6,080 bases of DNA from a bacterium (GTDB lineage Bacteria > Oederibacteriota > JAJYGY01). How positions within the stretch are numbered: position 1 is the first letter of the stretch; the number at the start of each line of letters is the position of its first letter. The translations under genes and the position numbers were made by a program. The stretch covers positions 1-6,080 of the forward strand of contig JAJYGY010000247.1 of assembly GCA_021790555.1 (NCBI GenBank), read 5' to 3'. Under the pieces are notes generated by a model. That model searched no databases. It was given only the letters and a program-made list of their open reading frames with translations, and was not told the DNA's origin. Below are positions 1 through 5,189 of this stretch, piece by piece.

Positions 1-101
1 AGATGGGCCGGCGCCTGGGACTGAGCCTGGACGGCATCAAGGGCCGGCTGAAGCGCGCCCGCGAAAAGCTGAGACACTTCCTGCGTCCCCCGGACGTCTG
101 A
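1..101 (+). CDS. ECF-type RNA polymerase sigma factor, C-terminal end (partial)
   Basis: This is the last 33 codons or so of a gene that starts before the window; the first complete codon is at 3 and the TGA ends at 101. The visible residues include LGLSLDGIKGRLKRAREKLR, the recognition-helix pattern of sigma-70 region 4 that binds the -35 element (ECF sigmas typically have LGxSxxAVKSRLxRAR here). Family knowledge says such factors redirect RNA polymerase to stress regulons and are held inactive by a partner anti-sigma. That fits the next gene, which begins 16 bases downstream with its own AGGAG site. The ATG at 3 is not taken as the start, because the helix-turn-helix would lack its first helix. 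A LuxR-type helix-turn-helix terminus is the alternative, made unlikely by the anti-sigma neighbour. Confidence 0.8.
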   Translation, partial: MGRRLGLSLDGIKGRLKRAREKLRHFLRPPDV

Positions 102-117
102 TCACCAGGAGCCGACC

Positions 118-462
118 ATGCAACATCTGGAAACCCTGAGCCTCGCCGACGATTTCCTGTCCGGGCGCCTTCCGCCCGGCCAGGAAGCCTCGCTTCGGGC
201 GCACCTGGAGGCCTGCCCGGACTGCCGGGCCGTGCTGCGCGCCTGGGACCCTTCCGCCTCGGCCCCCTGGCTGGCGGCGCGGGTGGCCGCGCGCCTGCGC
301 GGGCAGGGCCGCGGGCTGCCCGGCTGGCTGGCGCCCCTGGCCGCGGGCCTGGCCCTGCTGCTGTGCCTCAGCGCCTTCTGGCATCCAGAGCGGGGCTGGC
401 TGCGGGCCGACCACGCCTTCGCCTACAGCGCCGCGGACCCCTCCGCTTCCGGGAGCCTGTGA
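118..462 (+). CDS. Zinc-finger anti-sigma factor, single-pass membrane protein
   Basis: The predicted protein has 114 residues. The N-terminal cytoplasmic part carries the ZAS signature His29-x3-Cys33-x2-Cys36 (HLEACPDC), with His3 lying 26 residues upstream as the possible fourth ligand. That is the usual Hx(25-28)HxxxCxxC spacing of anti-sigma domains that clamp ECF sigma factors. A hydrophobic span at about 70-88 (starting GWLAPLAAGLALLL) is one membrane helix, leaving a short tail of about 25 residues outside. The start is the ATG with AGGAG six bases upstream. The stop overlaps the next start by one base (TGATG), so the two are probably translationally coupled. The very short outer tail suggests that sensing is delegated to another protein, plausibly the next gene product. 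The family call is firm; the signal is unknown. Confidence 0.88.
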   Translation: MQHLETLSLADDFLSGRLPPGQEASLRAHLEACPDCRAVLRAWDPSASAPWLAARVAARLRGQGRGLPGWLAPLAAGLALLLCLSAFWHPERGWLRADHAFAYSAADPSASGSL

Positions 463-875
463 TGCGCCGCCTCGCCCATCCCGCCGTGCTGGTGCTCCTG
501 GGCCTTGGCCTGGGCCTTGGCCTGGGCGCCTGGGCCATGCGCCTGTATTTCAACCGCACCCTGGCCCGCTGGGACCCCACCACCCGCTTCGTGGACCGCC
601 TGGGCTGGGAACTGGACCTGGATTCGGAGCAGCGCCGGCGGGTGGCCCTGGTGCTGGCCGAACAGAAGGCCCGCATGGACCTGCGCCGCCGGGCCTGGCA
701 GATCGAGGTCGGCGACCTGGCCCGCGACGGCGAGGACCAGATCGCCCAGTTGCTGAATCCGGAACAGACCCGCCGCTTCCTGCGGCTGCACGACAGCATC
801 CATGGCCGCCTGGACCAGTACCTGTGGAGCAGCGAGCGCGAACCCACGGCCCTGGCCCTGGGACCCGGAAATTGA
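462..875 (+). CDS. Membrane-anchored periplasmic stress/metal sensor of the CpxP/Spy/CnrX type
   Basis: The protein has 137 residues. An N-terminal helix at about 8-26, rich in Leu-Gly, anchors it, followed by a largely helical soluble part. Two LTxxQ-like motifs are visible: LDSEQ at 53-57 and LNPEQ at 98-102, the latter followed by RRF. This spacing and the charged helical hairpin between them are the pattern of the Spy/CpxP/ZraP/CnrX superfamily of periplasmic chaperones and heavy-metal sensors. His110-x3-His114 sit one helical turn apart just after the second motif, where CnrX carries metal ligands. That they bind metal is inference. The ATG at 462 overlaps the anti-sigma stop and has GGGAG six bases upstream. 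An upstream in-frame ATG exists at 363 but lies inside the anti-sigma gene. The order sigma, anti-sigma, sensor recalls cnrYXH. Confidence 0.72.
   Translation: MRRLAHPAVLVLLGLGLGLGLGAWAMRLYFNRTLARWDPTTRFVDRLGWELDLDSEQRRRVALVLAEQKARMDLRRRAWQIEVGDLARDGEDQIAQLLNPEQTRRFLRLHDSIHGRLDQYLWSSEREPTALALGPGN
499..527 (+). repeat. Short tandem repeat, 12-base unit, about 2.4 copies
   Basis: The unit TGGGCCTTGGCC occurs twice in perfect succession (499-510 and 511-522) and is followed by TGGGC. It encodes the Leu-Gly run in the membrane anchor of the sensor gene. Loss or gain of one unit keeps the frame and changes the helix by four residues, so it could vary in length without breaking the protein. Confidence 0.85.
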
Positions 876-954
876 ACGACACCTTGGGCGGGCCTCCGGC
901 GTCGAATGGCCCGGTACATTCCGGCGGCCGAGGCCGCCCAGCGAGGAGGAAGCC

Positions 955-2055
955 ATGAAGATGAGGACCTGGAACACGGCGCTGCTGCTGATGGCCCTGG
1001 CGGCAGGCCTGGGGGCCGCCACCCTGCAGGACTGGAGCGGCGTCGAGATCGGCAGGACCGTCGGCACCTACGACGACGGCAAGGGAAGCAAGGTGAGCCT
1101 GGACCTGGTGAAGGGTCCGGAAAAGGGGAGCCGGGCCCTGCGCATGCGCGACGACCTGGTGCAGTGGGGCGGGTTCTGGAGCGTGGTGGAACAGGGCGAC
1201 CTCACCGGGGACACGGCCCTGCGGTTCAAGGCCAAGGCCGACCCCACCGGCCGCTACACCGTCATGCTCACGGACGCCCAGAAGAACCAGGTGCAGGCCG
1301 AGGTGCGGGTCGGAGCCACGGGCTGGCAGACCTTCACCCTTCCGCTGGACCGGTTCAAGAAAAGCCCCTGGACCCTTCCCGACGCCCCCAAGGACGGGCA
1401 TTTCGACGCCTCCCATGTCGTCAACCTGGTGGTCAGCCCGGAGCGCAAGGGTTCCACCGAGCTGGAACTGGGTCCGGTGGAGCTGCTTCAGGGAAAGGTG
1501 GAGGCCGAGACCGGGCTGCGCGACGGCAGCGGGCCGGACGGCATCCTGGCGGTGCAGGATTTCGAGAGCCTGGGCACGGGCTACGGGACCTTCCAGGACG
1601 ACAAGACGGGCTGCAAGGTCAGCCTGGAGGCCGTGCCCGACCCGGACAGGAAGGGCAACACGGTGGGCAGGATCCGCTACGACCTGAAGGAGGGCGGCTG
1701 GCTGGGGGTGTGGATGCGGACCGGGGACGCCTGGGGAGGCCAGGACTGGTCGGCCGGCAAGTACCTCACCCTGAAGGTGAAGTCGGACAAGCCGGTGGAC
1801 CTGCAGCTGGCCTTCAACGACGCCAACCAGAACGCCTACGTGGGCCCGACCCTGCACGCCGACGGCACGGGCAGGTGGCAGACCCTCAAGGCGCCGCTGT
1901 CGCTCTTCAAGCTGAACCCCTATTACCAGCCCAAGGACGCCAAGAAGGGCGCCCCCCTGGACCTGAGCCACATCGACACCTTCAACCTGGGCGTGGAGAG
2001 CCCGGGTGAGGGCAGTTTCCTGGTGGACGAGGTGCTGCTGCACACCCACGACTGA
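955..2055 (+). CDS. Secreted protein with two tandem carbohydrate-binding-like (CBM11/CIA30-like) domains
   Basis: The protein has 366 residues. Residues 1-22 look like a signal peptide: Lys and Arg, then a hydrophobic core (ALLLMALAAGLGA), with likely cleavage after GLGA or GLGAA. The mature part is a duplication, with domain 1 at about 26-180 and domain 2 at about 202-366. The two align along their length: an opening DW or DFE, a GTY/GTF..D..KG/TG.KVSL segment, a GGFW or GGWLGVW strand, LRFKAKAD or LTLKVKSD, a T..WQTFTLPL or GRWQTLKAPL strand, then the F-x-x-(S/N)P-(W/Y) loop and a closing LELGPVELL or FLVDEVLL strand. This is the galactose-binding-like fold seen in CBM11 and CIA30 proteins. 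No catalytic domain is attached. The start has AGGAGG five bases upstream; the Met at codon 3 is spaced too far from it. A strong terminator follows. Ligand unknown. Confidence 0.75.
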   Translation: MKMRTWNTALLLMALAAGLGAATLQDWSGVEIGRTVGTYDDGKGSKVSLDLVKGPEKGSRALRMRDDLVQWGGFWSVVEQGDLTGDTALRFKAKADPTGRYTVMLTDAQKNQVQAEVRVGATGWQTFTLPLDRFKKSPWTLPDAPKDGHFDASHVVNLVVSPERKGSTELELGPVELLQGKVEAETGLRDGSGPDGILAVQDFESLGTGYGTFQDDKTGCKVSLEAVPDPDRKGNTVGRIRYDLKEGGWLGVWMRTGDAWGGQDWSAGKYLTLKVKSDKPVDLQLAFNDANQNAYVGPTLHADGTGRWQTLKAPLSLFKLNPYYQPKDAKKGAPLDLSHIDTFNLGVESPGEGSFLVDEVLLHTHD

Positions 2056-2079
2056 GGGATTCCGCCGCAAGACGGCGTG

Positions 2080-2118
2080 AAAAGGGGCCGGGAGCGACGC
2101 TCCAGGCCCCTTTTTTTT
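2080..2118 (+). terminator. Rho-independent terminator after the secreted-protein gene
   Basis: AAAAGGGGCC (2080-2089) pairs with GGCCCCTTTT (2105-2114). Inside, GGAGC (2091-2095) pairs with GCTCC (2099-2103) around a GAC loop, with one G/A mismatch between the two stems. A run of eight T at 2111-2118 follows. A second small hairpin, CGCCG-CAAGA-CGGCG at 2063-2077, sits just before it. On the minus strand the structure has only the four T that lie within the stem, so it would be a weaker stop for the convergent ATPase gene ending at 2141. Confidence 0.92.
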
Positions 2119-2140
2119 GCGCGACCGGCCGGAAGTTTCG

Positions 2141-3643
2141 TCAGGGCAGGGGGCCGAGGGAAACGGCCCGGCCGGCTTCCAGCCGCAGGGAATGGGTGAG
2201 GCAGTCCGGGATTTCGTCGTCGTGGTGGGTGACGTACACGAGGGTGAAATCCGGGTCCCGGGCCAGGGCCTTCAGCACGGAGAGCAGCAGGCGCCGGCCC
2301 CCGGCATCCAGGCCCTGGGCGGGCTCGTCCAGAAGCAGCAGGGCCGGCCCCTTCACCAGGGCCCTGGCCAGCAGGCCCAGCCTCTGCTGGGCCTGGGAAA
2401 GCCCGTGGAAGGAGGCCCCGGCCAGGGGGGCCAGCCCCAGGGCCGCCAGCCAGCCCCTGGCCCGGGCCTCCTGGTGGGGCGCGCAGGGGCGGAACAGGTC
2501 CAGGCTGTCGAAAAAGCCGGAGGCTACCACCTTCCACAAGGGCGCCCGCCCGGGAAGGAAGGCCTGAAGTTCCGGTCCCACCCAACCCAGGTTCTTCTTG
2601 ATGTCCCAGATGCTCTCCCCGCTTCCCCGTTTTTTTCCGAAGAGCACCAGGTCGTTGGCGTAGGCCTGGGGATGGTCCGCCAGGAGGAGGCTCAAGAGGG
2701 TGCTCTTGCCCGAACCGTTGGGCCCGGCCAGCAGCCAGCGCTGTCCCCTTTCCACCTTCCAGGACAGGTCCTTGAGGATGCGGGTTTCGCCGTAGCCCAC
2801 GTGGACGTGGTTCAGCTCCACGTAGGGCCCCGGCGGCGGGGGCCCGGCCGGGCGGAGAAGGTCCCCGGGCAGGTCGAAGGCCTCGGGCGCGCCGGCCCCG
2901 GCCGGGGGGGCCGTGGGCAGGGAGGAGATGGGCCCTTGCAGGGGCGGGGACCCGGCCTGAAGGCGCAGGAAGTGGGTCAGCCCTCCGGGCAGGTCGCCGG
3001 CGCGCGCCGCGGCCAGCACCAGGTCCTGCCCCCGGGCCATGAGTTCCTCCAGGGCCAGCCCCACCTCGCGGCGCGAGGCCTTGTCCAGACCGGTGAAGGG
3101 GTCGTCCAGCACCAGCAGGGGCGGCCTCTTCATCAGGGCCCGGGCCATCAGGGCGCGGCGCAGCTCGCCGTTGGAAAGCTGCATCATCCGGCGCGAAAGC
3201 AGCGGGGCCAGGCCCAGCCTTTCGACCAGGGCGCGGGCCGGGCCGGTTTCCAGGTCCGTGGCCGGAAGCGGGGAGGCGGAGAGCACGAAGGGGTTGGCTT
3301 TTTCGCCGCGCAGGAAGTCGGCGAGGCTGGGGGCGCCCTCCTCCTCCCAGCCGTACCAGCGGGCCTGGAGGTAGGGGCTGCGACGGAGGGCCTGCTCGCC
3401 CCCGGTGCCGAAGCCCACGTACAGGGCAGGGTCCGGCCCCGCGGAATCGGGGAGGCGCCTTTGCCCGCCGGAAAGCGGAATCTCGCCGCACAGCGCCCTG
3501 GCCAGGCTGGTCTTGCCGCTTCCCGCCGGGCCCAGCAGGGCCCAGCGCTGGCCCGGCTCCAGGGTCCAGTCCAGGCCGGCCAGGATTTCCCGGCCGCCGG
3601 GCCCGAAGGCCGCGCCTTTCAATTGAAGGATGAAGTCCGGCAA
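2141..3643 (-). CDS. modF: Tandem ABC ATPase, ModF/PhrA-like
   Basis: The protein has 500 residues, close to the roughly 490 of E. coli ModF, with two fused nucleotide-binding domains and no membrane span. NBD1 (about 1-230) has Walker A GPAGSGKT at 38-45, signature LSNGE at 156-160 and Walker B ending LVLDD at 181. NBD2 (about 274-500) has Walker A GPNGSGKST at 307-315, signature LSQAQ at 415-419, Walker B LLLLDE at 435-440 and switch His473. A Pro/Ala-rich linker (about 232-273) joins them. The NBD2 segment NDLVLFGKKRGSGESIWDIK (330-349) is nearly identical to ModF as I recall it. The start is TTG with GGAGG six bases upstream. It follows the membrane-protein gene by 22 bases in one operon. 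No modABC or ModE-type operator is visible, so a molybdate role is only implied by family name. NBD1 has Asp181 in place of the catalytic Glu, and NBD2 has Ala418 in place of the signature Gly. Confidence 0.85.
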   Translation of the reverse strand: MPDFILQLKGAAFGPGGREILAGLDWTLEPGQRWALLGPAGSGKTSLARALCGEIPLSGGQRRLPDSAGPDPALYVGFGTGGEQALRRSPYLQARWYGWEEEGAPSLADFLRGEKANPFVLSASPLPATDLETGPARALVERLGLAPLLSRRMMQLSNGELRRALMARALMKRPPLLVLDDPFTGLDKASRREVGLALEELMARGQDLVLAAARAGDLPGGLTHFLRLQAGSPPLQGPISSLPTAPPAGAGAPEAFDLPGDLLRPAGPPPPGPYVELNHVHVGYGETRILKDLSWKVERGQRWLLAGPNGSGKSTLLSLLLADHPQAYANDLVLFGKKRGSGESIWDIKKNLGWVGPELQAFLPGRAPLWKVVASGFFDSLDLFRPCAPHQEARARGWLAALGLAPLAGASFHGLSQAQQRLGLLARALVKGPALLLLDEPAQGLDAGGRRLLLSVLKALARDPDFTLVYVTHHDDEIPDCLTHSLRLEAGRAVSLGPLP

Positions 3644-3649
3644 GGGGAT

Positions 3650-3654
3650 CCTCC
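3650..3654 (-). promoter_or_regulatory. Ribosome binding site for the TTG start of the ModF-like gene
   Basis: GGAGG on the minus strand lies six bases before the TTG at 3643-3641. It supports that rare start, which gives an N-terminus (MPDFILQLKG) leading straight into the first strand of the ATPase domain. No in-frame ATG lies upstream between the previous gene's stop and this site. Confidence 0.75.
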
Positions 3655-3665
3655 GCCCACAGGCC

Positions 3666-4583
3666 TCAGGCGCGCGGCGCCCGGGGCTTTTTGGCCGGGC
3701 GGCCGGGCCGGGAGGAGGGTTTGCGGGAGGGCCTGGGGGCCGGCTGGGCCGGCTCGGCGGCGGGGGGGGGCGCCTGGGCGTCCCGCGGGGCCGGGGCCAG
3801 GTGGGGGCCCAGGTGCTCGGTGCACCAGTACTTCCCCTCCGGCGAGCAGGCCGGGCAGGTGCACAGCCTGATGTCGGCGCCCTGTTCGTGGCCGCGGCCG
3901 CACTGGCAGCAGACCTTGGGCGGCGCCCGCACCACCGCGGCCTCCTTGGCCGCCTCGAATTCCACGCGGTTCTGCATCACCTGCTGGCGCAGCCGCATCA
4001 GGGCCCACAGTTCGGGCCCGAAGAAGAGCAGGTAGTCGGCCAGCGAGAACAGCGAGCAGAAGCGGTAGACCATGCCGGCCCCCAGCACCGACAGCACCAT
4101 GAACCCGGCGTCCAGGATGGCCAGCCAGCGCATCTTCAGCGGGATGACGAAAAAGAAGAGCACCTCGAAATCCGGGTAGAGCGTGCCGAAGACGAGGAAC
4201 AACGCCAGGTTGAGGTAGTCCGGCGTGATGCCGCCGCCGAAGGTGAAGCCCACCAGCGCGTGGGCGGCCACGCCCAGCAGGTAGAAGAGGTTGAGGCGGA
4301 AGCTGCCCCAGGCCCGTTCCACTCCCTGGCCCACCAGGTAGAGGAAGTACAGGGCGAAGAAGAGGAAGAAGACGTTCATTTCGGGCGGGATGAGCACGAA
4401 GCTCACCACCCGCCACCATTCCCCCCGGGCGATCAGGCCGGGGTCGAAGAAGAGGAAGCTCAGGGCGTCGGGCTGGACCAGGCCCAGCACCCAGAAGGCT
4501 GCCTGCCCGAAGACGATGTAGGTGACCAGGTTGGGGATGGCGAAGCGGCCGAACCTCTGTTCCAGCCAGTCGACGAATTTCAA
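3666..4583 (-). CDS. Rhomboid-fold membrane protein lacking the protease residues, with Cys/His-rich C-terminal domain
   Basis: With the TTG at 4583 as start the protein has 305 residues. The opening FVDWLEQRFGRFAIPNL matches, as I recall, related proteins that start near this point. Several hydrophobic helices lie between about 16 and 190. Rhomboid landmarks are present: GEWWRVVSF at 54-62, and GQGVERAWGSFR at 85-96 before the third helix. The GxSG catalytic serine is absent: there is no Ser at all between 95 and 164, where TPDYLNLALFLVFG (120-133) stands in. No catalytic His follows. A cytoplasmic region (225-261) has C225, C226, C228, H232, C241, C243, C246, C254 and H257, which looks like a zinc-binding module. 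The tail from 262 on is Pro/Ala/Arg/Lys-rich. The ATG at 4637 is rejected because it lies in the -10 box. Function unknown; a non-proteolytic rhomboid role is inferred. Confidence 0.75.
   Translation of the reverse strand: MKFVDWLEQRFGRFAIPNLVTYIVFGQAAFWVLGLVQPDALSFLFFDPGLIARGEWWRVVSFVLIPPEMNVFFLFFALYFLYLVGQGVERAWGSFRLNLFYLLGVAAHALVGFTFGGGITPDYLNLALFLVFGTLYPDFEVLFFFVIPLKMRWLAILDAGFMVLSVLGAGMVYRFCSLFSLADYLLFFGPELWALMRLRQQVMQNRVEFEAAKEAAVVRAPPKVCCQCGRGHEQGADIRLCTCPACSPEGKYWCTEHLGPHLAPAPRDAQAPPPAAEPAQPAPRPSRKPSSRPGRPAKKPRAPRA
3763..3770. repeat. Eight-base G/C homopolymer inside the membrane-protein gene
   Basis: Eight consecutive G on the plus strand read as C8 in the gene and encode part of the proline run in the C-terminal tail. 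A one-base slip would alter only about the last 31-34 residues, leaving the membrane and Cys-rich parts intact. Confidence 0.6.
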
Positions 4584-4607
4584 GGGAGACCCTGGAGCGC
4601 GGAGAAA

Positions 4608-4627
4608 GCGGGCGCGGGAGCGCCCGC
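4608..4627 (-). promoter_or_regulatory. 5' leader hairpin of the rhomboid-like/ModF operon
   Basis: GCGGGCG pairs with CGCCCGC (7 base pairs, 6-base loop) immediately after the predicted transcription start near 4629. A stem at the extreme 5' end often protects an mRNA from 5'-end-dependent decay. The leader from here to the TTG is about 46 bases. The structure is visible; its effect is inferred. Confidence 0.5.
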
Positions 4628-4635
4628 GGAAATTC

Positions 4636-4663
4636 ATTATACCGGTTTCACGGCGGATGACAA
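4636..4663 (-). promoter_or_regulatory. Sigma70-type promoter for the rhomboid-like/ModF operon
   Basis: On the minus strand TTGTCA (4663-4658, five of six matches to TTGACA) is separated by 16 bases from a perfect TATAAT (4641-4636). Transcription would start near 4629. The sequence stands out in this very GC-rich surrounding. The last two bases of TATAAT are the first two of an in-frame ATG at 4637, so that ATG would not be in the mRNA from this promoter. Confidence 0.78.
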
Positions 4664-4698
4664 AAGGTTTCGGCGCCGGCCCCGGGCGCGCGGGCGGA

Positions 4699-4727
4699 TT
4701 GACCGGCCTGGGCCGCTGCGGTAGGGT
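4699..4727 (+). promoter_or_regulatory. Probable promoter for the yjbQ operon
   Basis: TTGACC at 4699-4704 (five of six) and TAGGGT at 4722-4727 (first, second and last bases of the -10 consensus kept) are 17 bases apart. The predicted start near 4734 gives a leader of about 33 bases before the yjbQ ATG. The weak -10 makes this less certain than the divergent promoter on the other strand. Confidence 0.45.
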
Positions 4728-4766
4728 GGGCGCCTGGAAGCGACGACCCTTTTTCCCGGTGCCGCC

Positions 4767-5180
4767 ATGAAGTCCCACACCGAATACCTGGTCTTCAACA
4801 CCTCCCGGCGCAGGGAGATCCGCAACATCACGCCCGAACTGGAGCGCGTCCTGGAGAAGTCCGGGGTGCGCGAGGGCCTGATGCTGGTCAACCCCATGCA
4901 CATCACGGCCAGCGTGTACGTCAACGACGCCGAGGGGGGCCTGTACCAGGACATCCTGGAACTGCTGGAAAAGCTGGCGCCCGGGGGACGCCCCTACCAC
5001 CATCACCAGACCGGCGAGGACAACGGCGACGCCCACCTCAAGCGCCAGCTGCTGGGCCAGCAGGTGGTGCTGGCCGTCACCCAGGGCCGCCTGGATTTCG
5101 GGCCCTGGGAACAGGTGCACTACGCCGAGTTCGACGGGCAGAGGAAGAAACGGGTGATCGTCAAGATCATCGGGGAATAG
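4767..5180 (+). CDS. yjbQ: YjbQ/UPF0047 family protein
   Basis: The protein has 137 residues, the full length for this small single-domain family. Conserved features are visible: TPELERVLEKSGVREGL at 22-38, VNPMHITASVYVNDAE at 41-56, HHHQTGEDNGDAHLKRQLLG at 78-97 with the family's His, Glu-Asp-Asn and Asp-x-His residues clustered as in a metal or phosphate site, and the C-terminal LDFGPWEQVHYAEFDGQRKK. The usual G-(S/T)-W-Q of the family signature is G-P-W-E-Q here. E. coli YjbQ is known for weak thiamine phosphate synthase activity, but the true role of the family is unsettled. The ATG has only a poor Shine-Dalgarno sequence. The gene leads a cluster with the DNA glycosylase (9 bases downstream) and queG. 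It is soluble and cytoplasmic by its lack of signal or membrane segments. Confidence 0.9.
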   Translation: MKSHTEYLVFNTSRRREIRNITPELERVLEKSGVREGLMLVNPMHITASVYVNDAEGGLYQDILELLEKLAPGGRPYHHHQTGEDNGDAHLKRQLLGQQVVLAVTQGRLDFGPWEQVHYAEFDGQRKKRVIVKIIGE

Positions 5181-5189
5181 GGGGGGCGC

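Noticed and set aside
872..920. TTGAAC (872-877) and TACATT (915-920) as a promoter for the secreted-protein gene
   Set aside because: The spacing between them is 37 bases, far outside the usable range, and no -35-like hexamer lies 16-18 bases before TACATT.
802..954. A 51-codon upstream extension of the secreted-protein gene
   Set aside because: It would overlap the sensor gene, bury the signal peptide, and ignore the AGGAGG site placed for the ATG at 955.
550..2070. A 506-codon open frame on the minus strand opposite the sensor and secreted-protein genes
   Set aside because: No recognisable domain; composition biased to Gly/Pro/Arg/Val; it is a shadow of two plus-strand genes with good ribosome sites.
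1923..3491. A 522-codon minus-strand frame overlapping the ModF-like gene
   Set aside because: It shares the strand but not the frame of the ATPase, is dominated by Gly/Pro/Arg/Ala, and runs through the terminator into the opposite gene.
2141..3643. Assignment of the ATPase as part of a molybdate importer
   Set aside because: No permease or binding-protein gene is present and no ModE-type palindrome was seen; only the ModF/PhrA family resemblance can be supported.
2117..3871. A 584-codon open frame on the plus strand opposite the ModF-like gene
   Set aside because: It is antisense to a gene with two sets of ABC motifs, has a low-complexity Gly/Gln/Pro/Ala composition, and starts inside the terminator T run. 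Open antisense frames are expected at this GC content.
3630..4724. A 364-codon plus-strand frame opposite the membrane protein, rich in Glu and Gln
   Set aside because: The composition is the antisense image of Phe/Leu-rich membrane helices; no start signal and no family resemblance.
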